A DNA stretch of 64,000 nucleotides from Pleurostoma richardsiae (lineage: Eukaryota; Ascomycota; Sordariomycetes; Calosphaeriales; Pleurostomataceae). Made by a program: the position numbers and the translations under genes. The stretch lies in assembly GCA_030052745.1 (NCBI GenBank), contig JANBVO010000036.1, positions 186,001-250,000 of the forward strand, in the 5' to 3' direction. Below, piece after piece: positions 54,696-64,000 of the stretch. Under the pieces are notes generated by a model. The model ran no database searches. It saw only the letters and a list, made by a program, of their open reading frames with translations, and had not been told where the DNA came from. The stretch's first letter is position 1; every line of letters starts with the position of its first letter.

Positions 54696-56488
54696 ATGGC
54701 GAGCTTTAAAGTTAACTTAGATGCGGAAGACAATGCGTTCCAAGACCAGGTTGCCGCTATTGAAAAGGAGTGGGAGCGGCCATGGCGGTCCCATCTTAAG
54801 AGGTAGGCCAGCATCTTCCCATCTTTCTACCCATTCCTTCGCAATACCCTGACATGGATAAGGCCGTACTCGGCCAAGGCAGTCGCAGCACTTAGGAACA
54901 CGATACCAATCACATATCCATCGAGCCTCCAAGGCAAGAAGCTCTGGGACGTTCTCAACACTCATCTTAAGAATGGTACTTGTGAGAAGACTTTCGGCAC
55001 AACCGAGCCCACGATAGTATCTCAGATGGTTAAGCATCAACAGGTATTATAACTGTCTCTGCCTTTCATCAAGCACCAGCTGACAGGCTCTGTGCTCTCA
55101 CCAAGACAATTTATGTATCGGGAGCACTCTGTGGCTTATCCGAGGTCCAGCATCCCGGCTGTGACCATGCCGACTACCCATGGGACACCGTTCCCAAGGT
55201 TGTTGAGAAGATTTTCAAGTCTCAGCTATGGCATGACCAACGTCAGAAGCAATTCAGAATGCGCCACACCAAATCCGAACGAGAGAAGCTCGAGGCGTAC
55301 GACTTCATGGCGCCCATCATTGCTGATGCTGACATGGGCTTCGGCGGCCTCACAACAACTGTGAAACTCGTCAGGTCATTCGTGGAGGCCGGTGTGGCCA
55401 TGATCCATCTGGACGACTTGGCCATTGGTTTAAAAAAGTTCACGATTGGAGAGGGGCGAACGGTGGTGCCGACAAGCGAGTACTTGACCAGGTTGACTGC
55501 TGCCCGGATGGAATTCGACGTCATGGGGTAGCTATTTCTAGTCTCAATTGTTATTTTGATTAGAAGACTGACTAGATAACATAGTGTCGACACTCTGCTT
55601 ATGTGCCGATGCGATGCTGACCGGTCTCAATTCATCACGAGCACTATAGACCCTCGAGATCACGAATACATCATCGGAGCTACGAAGGACGTTGAGCCCC
55701 TGGTCGAAGCGATCGTGAAAGGCACGGCTGATGGCAAAGTCTACATGCAGACCCGAGATCAATGGAAGGCCAAGAGCGGCTTAATGACTTATGACGAAGC
55801 CGTCAAAGAACACGCCAACGAGCAGCAATACCAAGAATATGTGTCCAAGGCGACGGCTTACGGGACTTCGATCCGAGACAAACGCCGAATCTCGAAATCC
55901 ATTCTGGGGAAAGATGTGCTTTTCGACTGGGAATTGCCCAGATCTAAAGAGGGCCAATACATGTGGAAGCCGAACGTCAAAACAATTGTCGAGCGGGCTA
56001 TTTTGGCTGCACCATTAGGTGACATGACTTGGGCGAGAATGGATGCTCCAGGTGAGAGGCGGCTCTTTGAATAACAATGCTCAACGATAGACTAATCTAG
56101 AACAGTGTGGAAAGACATCGTCGAGTTTCACACTGAGGTCCGCAAGGTGTACCCGGACAGACTATTTGCATTCGGCTTCACCGGGATGTACGACTACGAG
56201 AAGGCTGGGTTCAGCCCTGAACAGATTCGCTCTTTCAGCGATGATATGGCCAAGCTGGGCATCGTGTGGCAAGTTCAGCCAATCTGGGCTGTCAGTGGGC
56301 TGAACATCACGGTGGAAAAGTTTGCGAAGGAGTGGCAGAAAGATGGAATTGCTGGGTATATCGAGACGGTTTCTAAGCCATCCCGGGGGCCCCCCTTGGT
56401 TGATGGATTTCACAAGCCCAGCTATGCTGGTTCGTACCTGGCAGATGCCTTCTTTGCTGCCGTCGCTGGCGAAAGCATTACACCGTAA
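54696..56488 (+). CDS. Isocitrate-lyase-like enzyme with altered active site
   Basis: Five exons (54696-54802, 54863-55043, 55106-55527, 55585-56051, 56106-56488) give about 519 residues, close to full-length isocitrate lyase. The fold landmarks are present: DQVAAIEKEWERPW, KRPYSAKAV, QTIYVSG, ADYPWDTVP, APIIADADMGFGG, ITSTIDPRDHEYIIG, WELPRSKEGQYM and WQVQPIWAVSG. True isocitrate and methylisocitrate lyases carry KKCGH, whose Cys is catalytic; here it is KKFTI (206-210), with Cys and His both gone. The NLSPSFNW substrate loop is also replaced (FGFTGMYDY) and ADTGHGG reads ADMGFGG. The acidic residues that hold Mg2+ seem kept. So a retro-Claisen or related C-C cleavage on a different substrate, or a phosphoenolpyruvate-mutase-superfamily reaction, is more likely than glyoxylate-cycle function. 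It sits in the cluster next to transporter, aminotransferase and dehydrogenase genes and has an operator at -241. Confidence 0.85.
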
Positions 56489-57003
56489 ACTATAGGTAAT
56501 ACAGTCCAACACGATCCATTTGCTACAATTACGATGACTGTCCTATCATCGTGGTTACTGTGAATTTAAAACTCTTCAACGGGATCGTCCTTGTGCCACT
56601 GCTCTCATTGCCGGACTTACCACCGATTCACTGAGGCCCGGTTGCTTCAATCAGCTAGCGATGGTCATGGGGTATGCCGCTCTTGAACCTCCGAGATCTT
56701 CCACAAGAGAAGCGCCCCTCTCTCTGTGGAGCCCATTGACTAAGTGAGATAGCCATCGGACAAAGATCTCCGAAAAGCTCTAGACTTCGGATCATTGGGC
56801 GGCTCTGCACACGATCTATACAGTAGTCAGTCGCATGCAGACGATAAGCTTGCACCGGCCAGGTTCTCTCCGAGTAGAACGTCTTCCGTTGACGCGGTCG
56901 CCGGAGCTGAATTTCCATCCCGTATGTGAACCAATTTTGCACGCACTGCAGTATCTTGATATCTTATCTGCGTCTTCCCTACTCAATTATAGGGCATTCC
57001 AAG
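56489..57003. promoter_or_regulatory. Promoter region of amidotransferase-like gene
   Basis: 515 bp with the TCGG-N10-CCGA element at 56756-56773. A further TCGG half-site lies at about 56787. No gene is supported. Confidence 0.5.
56756..56773. promoter_or_regulatory. Cluster operator 3, TCGG-N10-CCGA variant
   Basis: TCGGACAAAGATCTCCGA, 231-248 bp before the amidotransferase-like start. It has one more central base than the other four copies; its arm TCGGACAA matches operator 5. Confidence 0.5.
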
Positions 57004-57877
57004 ATGATTTCTCTGGAGCATGTCATTTCTATTGTGGTACTTAACTGCGGCTACACAAGTCCCAGCATTGAGAAGGAAAGGGGCCAATATGATGACATCT
57101 TTGCCTCGCTGTTGCTTCCAGCGGCTGAGCGCGTCAGTGCCAGGATCGCCAAGACCACCAAACTAAAGTTCAACATTAAGGGATATGACACGGTGAAGCA
57201 GGTTTACCCCCTTACGCTACAGGGCATCGATGCCATCATAATCAGCGGATCACCGAACGGAGCTTACCAGGACTTGGAATGGATACGGAAATTAGACGGA
57301 TTCGTTTCCTGTAAGTCTGCGAAACGTTGTAGTGAAATCGGCTTCCTTGACTAAGTCACTAGATGTCTATCACGAACACCCTTCCATCAAGCTGTATGGT
57401 TCGTGTTTTGGCCACCAAATTATTTGCCAGGCGCTTTTCAGCGACCTAGGAGCAGTTGTGGAAAGAGACCCTTCGGGTTGGGAACTCGGTGTGCGCAGCG
57501 TCAATGTTACAGAGGAATTTGCGCAGAGGTTTCCCCAGCTGCTCGGATCTAGGACGTTGCGACTCCAGTTCCTCCATGGGGATCACGTTTTCTTTCCAGA
57601 GAAAGTTCTCCCAAAGGGCGTTCAAGTAATTGGCTCCACGTCCCATTGCCAGGTTCAAGGCATATATCAGGCAGGCAGGATCCTGACCTACCAAGGACAT
57701 CCCGAATTCGACCAATTTATCAACACAGAATGCCTGAAGCTAGTCGGAAAGCGTGTTGGGTGGGATGCTGACTTCACGAGCTCTGCCATTGCTGCAGCGC
57801 GGGCGAGAGACGACGCTGCCATCGCGGCAGATATCATGGTAGCATTCTTCTTGGATATGGAGCCTGGCAATGTATAG
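57004..57877 (+). CDS. Class I glutamine amidotransferase-like hydrolase
   Basis: Two exons, 57004-57310 and 57363-57877, give about 273 residues; the 52-bp intron is GTAAGT...TAG. It is a stand-alone GATase1 domain of the GuaA-N / gamma-glutamyl hydrolase type. The nucleophile is Cys117 in YGSCFGHQI, and the His-Glu pair is in QGHPEFD near the C-terminus. IDAIIISGSPNGAYQD, GWELGVRSVNV, LQFLHGDHVFFPEKV and CQVQGIYQAGRILTYQGHPEF follow the fungal family well. No synthetase domain is attached, so it either hydrolyses a gamma-glutamyl amide or supplies ammonia to a partner enzyme. It converges on the aminotransferase with 64 bp between stop codons, and its promoter has an operator-like element at about -240. 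Confidence 0.88.
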
Positions 57878-57941
57878 AGAGCGAATAAGCTAATGGTAGA
57901 CGTCCTGTATACATTTCTAGGCTTTCAAGATTACATTTACC

Positions 57942-59395
57942 TCACTCGCCTAGCTGAGTCCCCGCATCCTCTCTATGCGATATCAGAAGAGATCTCATCC
58001 GCTTGATGCCTTCAATGATGACCTGTTCTTCATGGAACGCCCAGCATAGTCTAATGGTGTTTCCGTATCCTTCTTCCGACCTCTGCCGGCTCCCGCTATC
58101 TCCCTTTACCTCAAACATTCTACCATATGCGAATTTCAACTCGTGTTGTTCCAACGCGGTTTTAGCCAAGACTGAAGCAGGAGGAAAGTCCTTGGGTAGT
58201 GTGATCAACAGGAAGAACCCACCCGCAATCTTGGTGCCTCCGATTTCATTGTCGTTGGGTGAAAATGGTTTTCCAGTGGTGATCTGAATCCCGAGGGGCT
58301 CAAGGTGCTCTCTGATGGCGTCAACCATGGCGTAATAGCGTGCCGCGTAGGTGGGAATGAGCTTTTCCTCGATATGCTTCTCCAGAGCTCCCGAAGATAG
58401 CATCTTTTCGACGAAGGTTGAAGTCAGGTGGGCCGGGTTCCCTCCTGACCATGTTGCACCGCTGTCAATCACTCTTTAGTCGAACCCCCAGTCATTACTC
58501 TCCGATATTAATCTTACGTGTTTGCCAGGAAGGCCGAGAAGGCCGGAGTGGCTTCCGACCACGATACTCTCGTGCCTGGGGCAATAATCTTTGAAAAGGA
58601 GCCGTTGCTCACGGTATTTCCCCACTTGCTGTCGGGGTCAATCTTCCGATTAACATCGACGAGCCTGGGCGGCATGCTCAGTCTGGTCCTATCGAGGATT
58701 GTGCCCTTTTCCTCAGGCCAATACAGAAAATCGTATACATCGTCGGAGACGATCAGTGCGTCGTATTCAATAGCTAGTCGAACAAGGTCATATCGATGCT
58801 GCAAAGACATAGTCTTGCCACTGGGGTTCGAAAATGTCGGAACCAGATAGATGACGTGTTTGAAGATCTTCTCGTAGCCATTGGACGGTGTCTTGAGCTC
58901 TGGACTGCCCATTGATCCATTCTTCGAAAATTCCGCTTCTGTCTCGGCCATTGCTGCGCGCAAAAATTCCAAGTCGATGCCCTCATCGTCCTCGGGAACA
59001 CCACGCAGTTTTCCAATGAATCCACAGTCTTCGAAGACGGGACAAGCTAGGAAGTATGTCGGCTCGACCATCCATATGCGTCTCGTATATTTCGGGTCCG
59101 TGAATCGGAGAAGAATGTTGGACAGGTTCTGAGATGCCCCCCCTGCAATACACACTCGCCCCTCGTCGATCGCATGAGGATCACGGTAGTATGTAGAACC
59201 CAACCATCGAGCCACTTGCTTCCGAAGCGGAATGTTGCCTCGATTGGGACCATAGATCAAGGCAGCACTAGCAGCGTTGAAGTCCGTGAGAACAGCATCT
59301 GCGCCCGCCTTCAGGTCTGTAGAGGGAAACAGTGCTGGAGATGGCCATCCCAGCTGCAGGTTGATTTGCTTTCCTGTAGGGAGTAGCGAAGTCAT
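57942..59395 (-). CDS. PLP-dependent aminotransferase, class I/II
   Basis: Two exons on the minus strand, 58518-59395 and 57942-58461, give about 465 residues; the 56-bp intron is GTAAGA...CAG. It is a fold-type I aminotransferase of the MocR/2-aminoadipate-aminotransferase-like branch. Seen are INLQLGWPSPALFP, YGPNRGNIPLRKQVARWL, GGASQNLSNILLRF, the FSNPSG Asn190 region, SDDVYDFLYW with the Asp that binds the pyridine nitrogen, and the Schiff-base Lys269 in SNGSFSKIIAPGTRVSW. The C-terminal part carries the substrate-carboxylate Arg in NTIRLCWAF. It probably moves an amino group from an amino acid to 2-oxoglutarate or pyruvate. The gene is divergent from the aldehyde dehydrogenase with one operator about 250 bp upstream of its start, which suggests both act in one pathway, the dehydrogenase oxidising a semialdehyde made here. 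Confidence 0.92.
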
Positions 59396-59867
59396 CGTCG
59401 TGGGTTCGTCGCAGTTCGAACTATGGAGTCGGCAAGACTGGGCCTGAAAAAGTAAGCGACTTAGAGCTGAAAAAAAAAGACAGATCGCAGCGAAGTGCAA
59501 CTGTATAGACCCTTGAAGACAATGGTCAAAATGATAACATTTGGGTCCCTCTTTGAAATGGTCCCCGGATGTCGCAATGCGCGGGCCCAATGCCCGCCGG
59601 AGACATTCACATAACTCCAATGAGTGCACATTATCGATGTCATCGGCCCTAGAGTCCGATGGATGACCTTGCCCCGAAGTGCTGAGGAAATTCGAGGGCG
59701 ATAACGCTCTATGTGGGCCCCAGGGACGGCAGTTTGAGACTAGAATTGTGCAGCTGTACATTGCATGAACACTCCTGATCTTATTTCGAGTCTGATATCC
59801 ATGAGGAAGCGCTTAACAAACCAAGAAACAAAAGGCGAAAGTTCAAGACCCCCAGGATTCTACAGCC
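59396..59867. promoter_or_regulatory. Divergent promoter of aminotransferase and aldehyde dehydrogenase
   Basis: 472 bp between start codons, with a single operator (59643-59659) almost exactly in the middle. Confidence 0.6.
59643..59659. promoter_or_regulatory. Cluster operator 4, TCGG-N9-CCGA
   Basis: TCGGCCCTAGAGTCCGA, 248 bp before the aminotransferase start and 209-225 bp before the aldehyde dehydrogenase start. It could serve both genes. Confidence 0.7.
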
Positions 59868-61736
59868 ATGCAGTTACCATTCCAGGTATACATACAGAGC
59901 CCAGAGTCTGTACAAACCGGATAATTTATTTGCTCACACCGAAAAATAGCTGCGCCAGCCCTCGTTGCTCAAAGACCAGTCTTTGGTCAATGGGGAGTGG
60001 GTCGACGCTTCATCGGGAAAGCGGTTCGACGTGACAGGTTAGCCAAGGTATCTCAAGTGACTGAGCCAAGCTGACCCCCTCAGATCCCGGTACGGGTCAC
60101 GATTGGGCCTCGGTTCCGGACAACGAGGCCATTGACGTGGATGCTGCCGTGCGAGCTGCCCACGCAGCGTTTCTGGGCTATGGCAAGGTCGCCTCTCGGA
60201 TTCGTTCGCAATGCCTCCTGAGGTGGAGCATGCTCATTCAAGAAAACAAAGAAGATTTGGCGAAGATAATCACATACGAGACAGGAAAGCCCATAACCGA
60301 CTCCATATTTGAACTCGATTATGCTGCGAACTCTGCGTGCTGGTTTGCAGGAGAAGCAGAAAGAATTCACGGAACTGCCTTCAACGCCTCGACCCTAGGC
60401 AAGAAGGTTTTCACAATCAAGCAGCCGATTGGGGTGGTGGTAGCACTCGTTCCCTGGAATCTCCCAGTCGCGTTAGTGGCCTCTCTGAGCGGCCCGGTAG
60501 CTTAAGCTAAACATTGGCAGCATGGTCGTCCGAAAGGCCGGGGCTGCCCTGGCAGCCGGCTGCACCATGGTCATCAAACCCTCTCCAGAGACGCCATTAT
60601 CGGCGCTCACGATAGCACTGCTTGCTGAGGAAGCTGGGTTTCCTAAAGGTGTCCTGAACGTCTTGACCACGAGTTTGAGCAACACGCCAGCGGTAAGCGA
60701 GGCGCTATGCCGTCATCCTCTAGTTAAGAAAGTCACATTTACTGGCTCTGTAAGGTTTCAGTTCCAACTTATCAAAGTAACATGCCAGCTAATGACTGCC
60801 ACAGACTAGAATTGGGAAGCTTGTAGCTAAGTTGTGCTCGGCTGGCCTCAAGAAGGTCACACTCGAGCTAGGAGGCAACTGCCCCTTTGTCGTATTTGAC
60901 GACGCTGATTTGGGCCAAGCAGCTGACGGTGAGACCGCAAAATGAGTGCCGTAGCACCCAAAGCACCTCAGCTGACTGAATTGATAGCACTCATGGCCCT
61001 GAAGTGGCGAAACGCAGGTCAGGCATGTATCAGTGCTAACCGCGTCTATGTTCAAGCGGGTGTTTACGAGAGCTTTGCCGAAATTATCAAAGAACGAACC
61101 TCAGCGCTTGTTGTCGGTCACGGTAGCGCTACAACATCGACCCTCGGGCCAGTCACCACGCCACAGAGTCTTGATCGAGCTCTGGCCCAAGTCGAAGATG
61201 CTAAGAGACACGGCGCTAGAATATTGCTTGGGGGGGAGAGAGTCCATGGTAGCGCGGGGTTTTTCTGGCAGCCGACGATCATCGCGGATGCCACGAACCA
61301 GATGCGCATTACTGACGAAGAAACATTTTCGCCCATCCTTTCTTTGTACAGGTTTGAGACAGAGGCGGAGGCCACCCAGGCCGCAAATGATACTCCTGTG
61401 AGAGGGACTCATTCACGACTCACCGTCCGCATCGTTGCTAAATGAATTTGTAGATGGGTCTGGCCTCTTATGTTTTCACCAAAAGTTTGGACCGAGCTTG
61501 GAGACTCGCGGACAACCTGGAGGCCGGTATGATTGGCCTCAACACTAGTACGTGCAACCGAAACGTAGGGATCCATACCGAATATGCTGATCCTTTTAGG
61601 TGCCGTTTCTGGAGTTGAATCACCTTTTGGAGGGATGAAGGAATCCGGGTACGGCAAGGAGGCAGGCAAAGACGTCGCGGTGGAGGAGTATCTTGTCACC
61701 AAGGCGGTGGCTCTAGCGGTAGACAGTCGACTATGA
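59868..61736 (+). CDS. Succinate-semialdehyde-type aldehyde dehydrogenase
   Basis: Eight exons (59868-59885, 59950-60037, 60084-60471, 60521-60749, 60805-60928, 60988-61397, 61454-61547, 61600-61736) give about 495 residues, the normal size. All seven introns are 46-64 bp and in phase. The protein belongs to the NAD(P)-dependent ALDH superfamily, closest in look to succinate-semialdehyde dehydrogenase (GabD/Uga2): [64 protein letters not shown], the LELGGN Glu and the GQACIS Cys nucleophile, then [15 protein letters not shown]. It oxidises a short semialdehyde to a carboxylate, the expected step after the neighbouring aminotransferase. The first exon has only six codons (MQLPFQ); it was chosen because it splices in phase to LRQPSLLKD. 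No organelle-targeting sequence is evident. Confidence 0.92.
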
Positions 61737-62320
61737 TACAGTAGCGTATCAAGCCCATATTTCTCCAGTTACATAGGTACCCGGTGAAATGAAGCGATCC
61801 AGAGTGGTTCTTGTTTGCTCGCGAGCTGTCGGGCACAGGACCCGATGGCCGGCAGTCCAGGCAATGATTCCCTACCGGCATATGCTAGTCTAGTCTAGTT
61901 CTTAGGGCTTCCTTCTAATCGGTCCTAGCAATACGATCCAGGAGGTTAGAACCGCCCACTAGTTAGCCGTCTCCCTGGGTCTCGAGACATGACTCGCTAT
62001 CGGACTTTTTCGGGCGACCCCTACCACATTGGTGCCAATGTGGAGGCAAGAAGCTGGATTCGGACAAGATATCCGAATGGGATTATCTTTAGTGGATCAC
62101 GCGTACTATGTAGTGCTCTACAAGCAGGCCCAGACACTTAACCTCTGCTCGTGTTCGCGATGTCTTCCAAACTGGGGAATAATTCACACTCCGAGGCATG
62201 CTTAACTAGTCGTTAACTTGTCCCTGCCAGTTCCCGAGGCACAGTTACAACAGAATCTTGCTTCCTTCAATTCTGAAAACTCCGACGACAATCCAGCAAC
62301 GCACTCCGAGGTACCCCAAG
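61737..62320. promoter_or_regulatory. Promoter region of amino-acid permease
   Basis: 584 bp holding operator 5 (62060-62076) and a further half-site TCGGAC at 62000-62005. No gene is present. Confidence 0.55.
62060..62076. promoter_or_regulatory. Cluster operator 5, TCGG-N9-CCGA
   Basis: TCGGACAAGATATCCGA, 245-261 bp before the permease start codon, at a distance like the other copies. Confidence 0.7.
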
Positions 62321-64000
62321 ATGGCCGAAGCAGACAGTAAAGAAGTAGCCACATACAGTGGTGAGGCTGAGGACGTCGGCGACAGCCAAGTCTTCATCGA
62401 CGATGGCCATATGATTGATGATGGCGTCCGCCGTGCTCTCAAGTCCCGTCATCTCCTGATGATTGCCCTTGGCGGTGTCATTGGGCCCGGTACTTTCTAC
62501 GCCACTGGGTTTGCCCTCCGATACTCTGGCCCGGTTGGTGCTCTGATCGGCTACATAATAGTGGGGGTAGACGTCTTTCTTGTTACCCAATCCCTGGGTG
62601 AGATGGCTACTGTCTTTCCATCCACTGGCTCTTTCAATGAGTTTGCTGGACGATTCGTGGACCCAGCTTTGTCGTTCGCTCTCGGGTGGAATTACTGGTA
62701 CATGTGGGTCAGTAGCCAGCTTCAGGATCCTCGCTGACAACTGAAACGCGGTGAACTAATATGTACGTTTTAGGGAACTATCCTGGCCAACGAATACAAT
62801 GGAGCCGCCTTGATTTTGAGCTTCTGGACCGACAAGTTACCAAACTACGCTTGGATCTTGATATGCTGGGTCTTCTTCATGTGCACATCTCTTCTTGGAG
62901 TTTTGGTCTACGGAGAGATGGAATTTTGGCTGGCCTCCTTCAAGTTCATCAGTGTCATCATTCTCTACATCGTTGCAATGTAAGACCCGCAACTCCTCCT
63001 CTGGGAGAAATCTTCGCTGACCACATGCAGTCTCCTCGACACTGGAGCCATTGGCGGCGAATACATTGGCTTCAGGTATTGGTCAAACCCGGGCCCGTTC
63101 GCGAATGGAATCAACGGATTTGGCAAGGTCCTGGTTCTGGCCGCGGTCATGTACTCGGGCACAGAGGCCGTGGCCATTACTGGCGGAGAATCTCGCAACC
63201 CTAAGAAAGACATTCCTAAGGCCCTCAAGCAGACATTTTGGCGTATTCTCATTGTTTACGTGGGAATGGTCTTCTTCACTGGCCTGATTGTTGCCTCCGA
63301 CTCCGAGTCCCTGTTGAACGCGAACTCCAAATCGGCATCGTCTCCCTTTACTATCGCCTTGGTCCGGGCCGGCTGGTCAGGGGCTGGAAATCTAATCAAC
63401 GCAATAATCATCGTCACGCTTCTCTCCTCGATCAACTCGGCCATTTATATTGCCAGTCGCTGCATATTTGCCCAAGCCAAGGCTGGACGAGCACCAGGAT
63501 TCCTTGCCAAGACAACCAAGAGCGGAGTCCCTGTCAACGCCATCGTCTTTACCAACCTCTTTGGACTCATCTCACTGCTCAATATCTCCGAGAATGCCGG
63601 CAATGTCTTCACTTATCTGCTAGACATCTCGGGTGCTGCAGCATTCATTGCATGGGCATTTATCGGTCTGACTCACCTACGCTTCCGTGCCGCGATGAAG
63701 GCCCAGAACGTGCCTCTGTCGGCGCTTCCTTTTAAGGCGATGGGATATCCCTATGTGCCCTGGGTTATCTTCATCGCAAACTTGTTCCTGGTCATCATCT
63801 CTGGGTACACAACTCTGTTGACTCCGTTTGACCTTAAGGGGTTCATCTTCTCATACTTGGTTATCCCCCTTTTTGTCATCCTTTACTTGGGATGGAAGGT
63901 CTACCATAGTAAGTCCTTCACTTTTGCAAAACTCTTGGAAGTCCCTCCTGCTTACTCGTGGGGGTGTTTAGAAACCAAATGGGTCAAGCCTGCCGAAGCA
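62321..64000 (+). CDS. Amino-acid permease (AAT/APC family), 3' end outside window
   Basis: Exons 62321-62707, 62774-62979, 63031-63908 and 63972 onward; the window ends inside exon 4. It is a fungal amino-acid/proton symporter of the plasma membrane. The hydrophilic N-terminus ends at RRALKSRHLLMIALGGVIGPGTFYATG, the family start of helix 1. GEMATVFPSTGSFNEFAGRFVDPALSFALGWNYWYMW, YSGTEAVAITGGESRNPKKDIPKAL and SSINSAIYIASRCIFAQAKAGRAP are signature segments. About 500 residues and ten or eleven helices are visible. The first intron uses a GTCAGT donor, the others GTAAGA and GTAAGT. The ATG at 62321 is the first in frame. Its promoter operator ties it to the neighbouring catabolic-looking genes, so it probably imports the amino acid that the cluster processes. 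Confidence 0.92.

Overview
This window is nuclear DNA of a filamentous ascomycete (Pezizomycotina), most likely a Sordariomycete. The evidence is the many short introns (about 46-100 bp) with GTRNGT donors, CTRAY branch sites and YAG acceptors, together with fungus-specific genes: a velvet factor, a fungal-type acetyl-CoA carboxylase, nudE, sconB/scon-2, a Zn2Cys6 regulator and fungal MFS transporters. I can support 22 protein-coding genes, the last one cut by the window edge. I see no rRNA, tRNA, CRISPR array or intact transposon. Exons were assembled by hand from splice signals, reading phase and family resemblance. Every model with more than one exon closes in phase.

Left part (1-23 kb) is mostly housekeeping: a small velvet protein, a three-exon acetyl-CoA carboxylase, the dynein regulator NudE and the sulfur-control F-box/WD40 protein SconB, separated by long non-coding stretches. 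From 23.6 to 30.6 kb there is a small accessory group: a 79-residue secreted Kex2-type peptide precursor, a ToxD-like MDR reductase, an SDR and a Zn2Cys6 factor. The SDR and factor promoters share a 13-base core containing CCGCGG and also a 12-base word.

Middle part (32.5-48 kb): mitochondrial citrate carrier converging on twinfilin; a divergent pair made of a C-terminally anchored membrane protein and a large protein with a complete trypsin-like His/Asp/Ser triad; a DHA2-type MFS exporter; and a riboflavin-kinase-like protein whose catalytic Glu position is Ala.

Right part (48.5-64 kb) is accessory: a truncated paralogue of the branch-point binding protein, a fungal transcription-factor-like protein without a zinc cluster, then a tight group of six metabolic and transport genes. 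These are an ACS-family MFS permease, an isocitrate-lyase-like enzyme lacking the KKCGH motif, a class I glutamine-amidotransferase-like hydrolase, a PLP aminotransferase, a succinate-semialdehyde-type aldehyde dehydrogenase and an amino-acid permease. Every promoter in this group carries a TCGG-N9/10-CCGA inverted repeat (refined form TCGGNC-N5/6-NTCCGA), four of the five copies lying about 210-260 bp before a start codon. I read this as one regulon: import of an amino or carboxylic acid, transamination, aldehyde oxidation and C-C bond cleavage. The substrate is unknown to me. This cluster and the secreted peptide gene are the best candidates for something undescribed.
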